The translations under genes were made by a program, and so were the position numbers. The notes below the pieces were generated by a model that saw only the letters and a list, made by a program, of their open reading frames with translations, was not told where the DNA came from and ran no database searches. DNA of 41,133 nucleotides. Source: Bacteroidaceae bacterium. GTDB lineage: Bacteria > Bacteroidota > Bacteroidia > Bacteroidales > Bacteroidaceae. The stretch covers positions 1 to 41,133 of the forward strand of contig JAFTAJ010000026.1 in the NCBI GenBank assembly GCA_017458585.1, read 5' to 3'. Below are positions 40,894-41,133 of this stretch, one piece after another. The stretch's first letter is position 1, and every line of letters starts with the position of its first letter.

Positions 40894-40924
40894 ATATATA
40901 AATAATGTACGCGCGAGGGGGGAA
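40894..40924 (+). repeat. Right 30-bp direct repeat flanking toxin-antitoxin pair
   Basis: Identical to 40059-40088 except for one extra G in the G run. Its flanks also form an inverted repeat, CTCGCGC (40882-40888) with GCGCGAG (40911-40917). Confidence 0.85.
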
Positions 40925-40925
40925 A

Positions 40926-40967
40926 GGTTAACGGTTAATGGTTATTGGTTAATGGTTAATGGTTAAC
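40926..40967 (+). repeat. Six-unit GGTTAAT heptamer array
   Basis: GGTTAAC, GGTTAAT, GGTTATT, GGTTAAT, GGTTAAT, GGTTAAC in exact 7-bp steps, directly after the right direct repeat. Confidence 0.9.
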
Positions 40968-41083
40968 GGTGCGTTTTGCTATCTGAAGTGGCGTTTTCTG
41001 CCACTTTCGTGTTTCAAAAAGGGGGCGAAATGGGGTATGGGTGCATTTTTTTCGGTTTTGGGTGTAATTTTTTCAGGAAAATG

Positions 41084-41115
41084 TTTGGCCGTTCGGTAGG
41101 ATGTTCGTACTTTTG
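41084..41115 (+). promoter_or_regulatory. Promoter for a gene right of the window
   Basis: TTTG (41084-41087), 20 bases, then TACTTTTG (41108-41115). The downstream CATCCGCTTTCGCCCC is GC-rich and no start codon is visible, so a stable RNA gene is possible but cannot be shown. Confidence 0.65.
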
Positions 41116-41133
41116 CATCCGCTTTCGCCCCAA

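Larger units (their letters stand above)
40794..41133. other. Gene-free right edge
   Basis: No gene is seen. The stretch holds the antitoxin promoter (40822-40853), the right direct repeat (40894-40924), a GGTTAAT heptamer array (40926-40967), a 7-bp hairpin AAGTGGC/GCCACTT (40986-41006) and a promoter reading out of the window (41084-41115). Confidence 0.7.

Noticed and set aside
40059..40924. Insertion sequence or integrated element bounded by direct repeats
   Set aside because: No transposase or integrase gene lies between the repeats and no target-site duplication was seen; only the flanking repeat itself is supported.
41108..41133. Start of an rRNA or tRNA gene at the right edge
   Set aside because: The promoter is convincing, but too little sequence remains to identify any RNA.

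Overview
The window comes from a Bacteroidales bacterium, most likely a Prevotellaceae-type gut or rumen organism. The signs are Bacteroidetes promoters (TTTG, 20 bases, TAnnTTTG), a three-subunit SdhC/A/B (b558-type) operon, a YARHG protein, DUF4254, dockerin-like C-termini, C-terminal sorting tails of the form YDLxGR...GIYI, and no Shine-Dalgarno signals. Genes are GC-rich and spacers are AT-rich. I see no rRNA, tRNA, IS element, CRISPR array or prophage. These calls rest on reading the sequence; no database search was run.

Layout. 1-5570: a small lipoprotein, a YARHG protein and a 1207-residue secreted discoidin/dockerin protein, all on the minus strand, surrounded by copies of two hairpin-rich modular repeats (called A and B here). 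5571-9751: the succinate dehydrogenase/fumarate reductase operon sdhC-sdhA-sdhB, with a CBM9-like gene overlapping its end. 9900-15041: a minus-strand run of small membrane protein, OmpH-like lipoprotein, TGS-uridine kinase-like protein, NAD synthetase and BatD-like protein. 15185-18208: pepD and a beta-helix lipoprotein. 18460-27996: a three-gene plus-strand operon of secreted papain-like protease, sialate O-acetylesterase and a second discoidin/dockerin protein, closed by a strong terminator. 28059-31343: DUF4254 protein, pdxB, HU and an acyltransferase. 31493-40039: metG, rbfA, a LolC/E-type permease and a 1606-residue GH20-GH33 fusion. 40149-40793: a toxin-antitoxin pair with a frameshifted PIN toxin, between 30-bp direct repeats.

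Function. The secreted enzymes fit host glycan use: a sialidase joined to a beta-hexosaminidase, an esterase that removes O-acetyl groups from sialic acid, a protease with LamG and PKD modules, and two proteins with discoidin-like domains. The remaining genes are housekeeping: respiration, NAD, vitamin B6, translation and envelope.

The most unusual feature is the density of short tandem arrays. I count 28 arrays with units of 7, 8, 9, 10, 11 or 21 bp. About half lie inside genes, where they encode parts of signal peptides (five proteins), interdomain linkers (NadE, PepD, PdxB, the protease), a C-terminus (NadE) and the linkers before sorting tails. Most units are not multiples of three, so gain or loss of one unit would shift the frame. 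The second unusual feature is the A/B repeat family, whose 13-15 nt hairpins change sequence but keep pairing between copies; one B-A pair appears to form a roughly 450-nt leader of the first dockerin gene.
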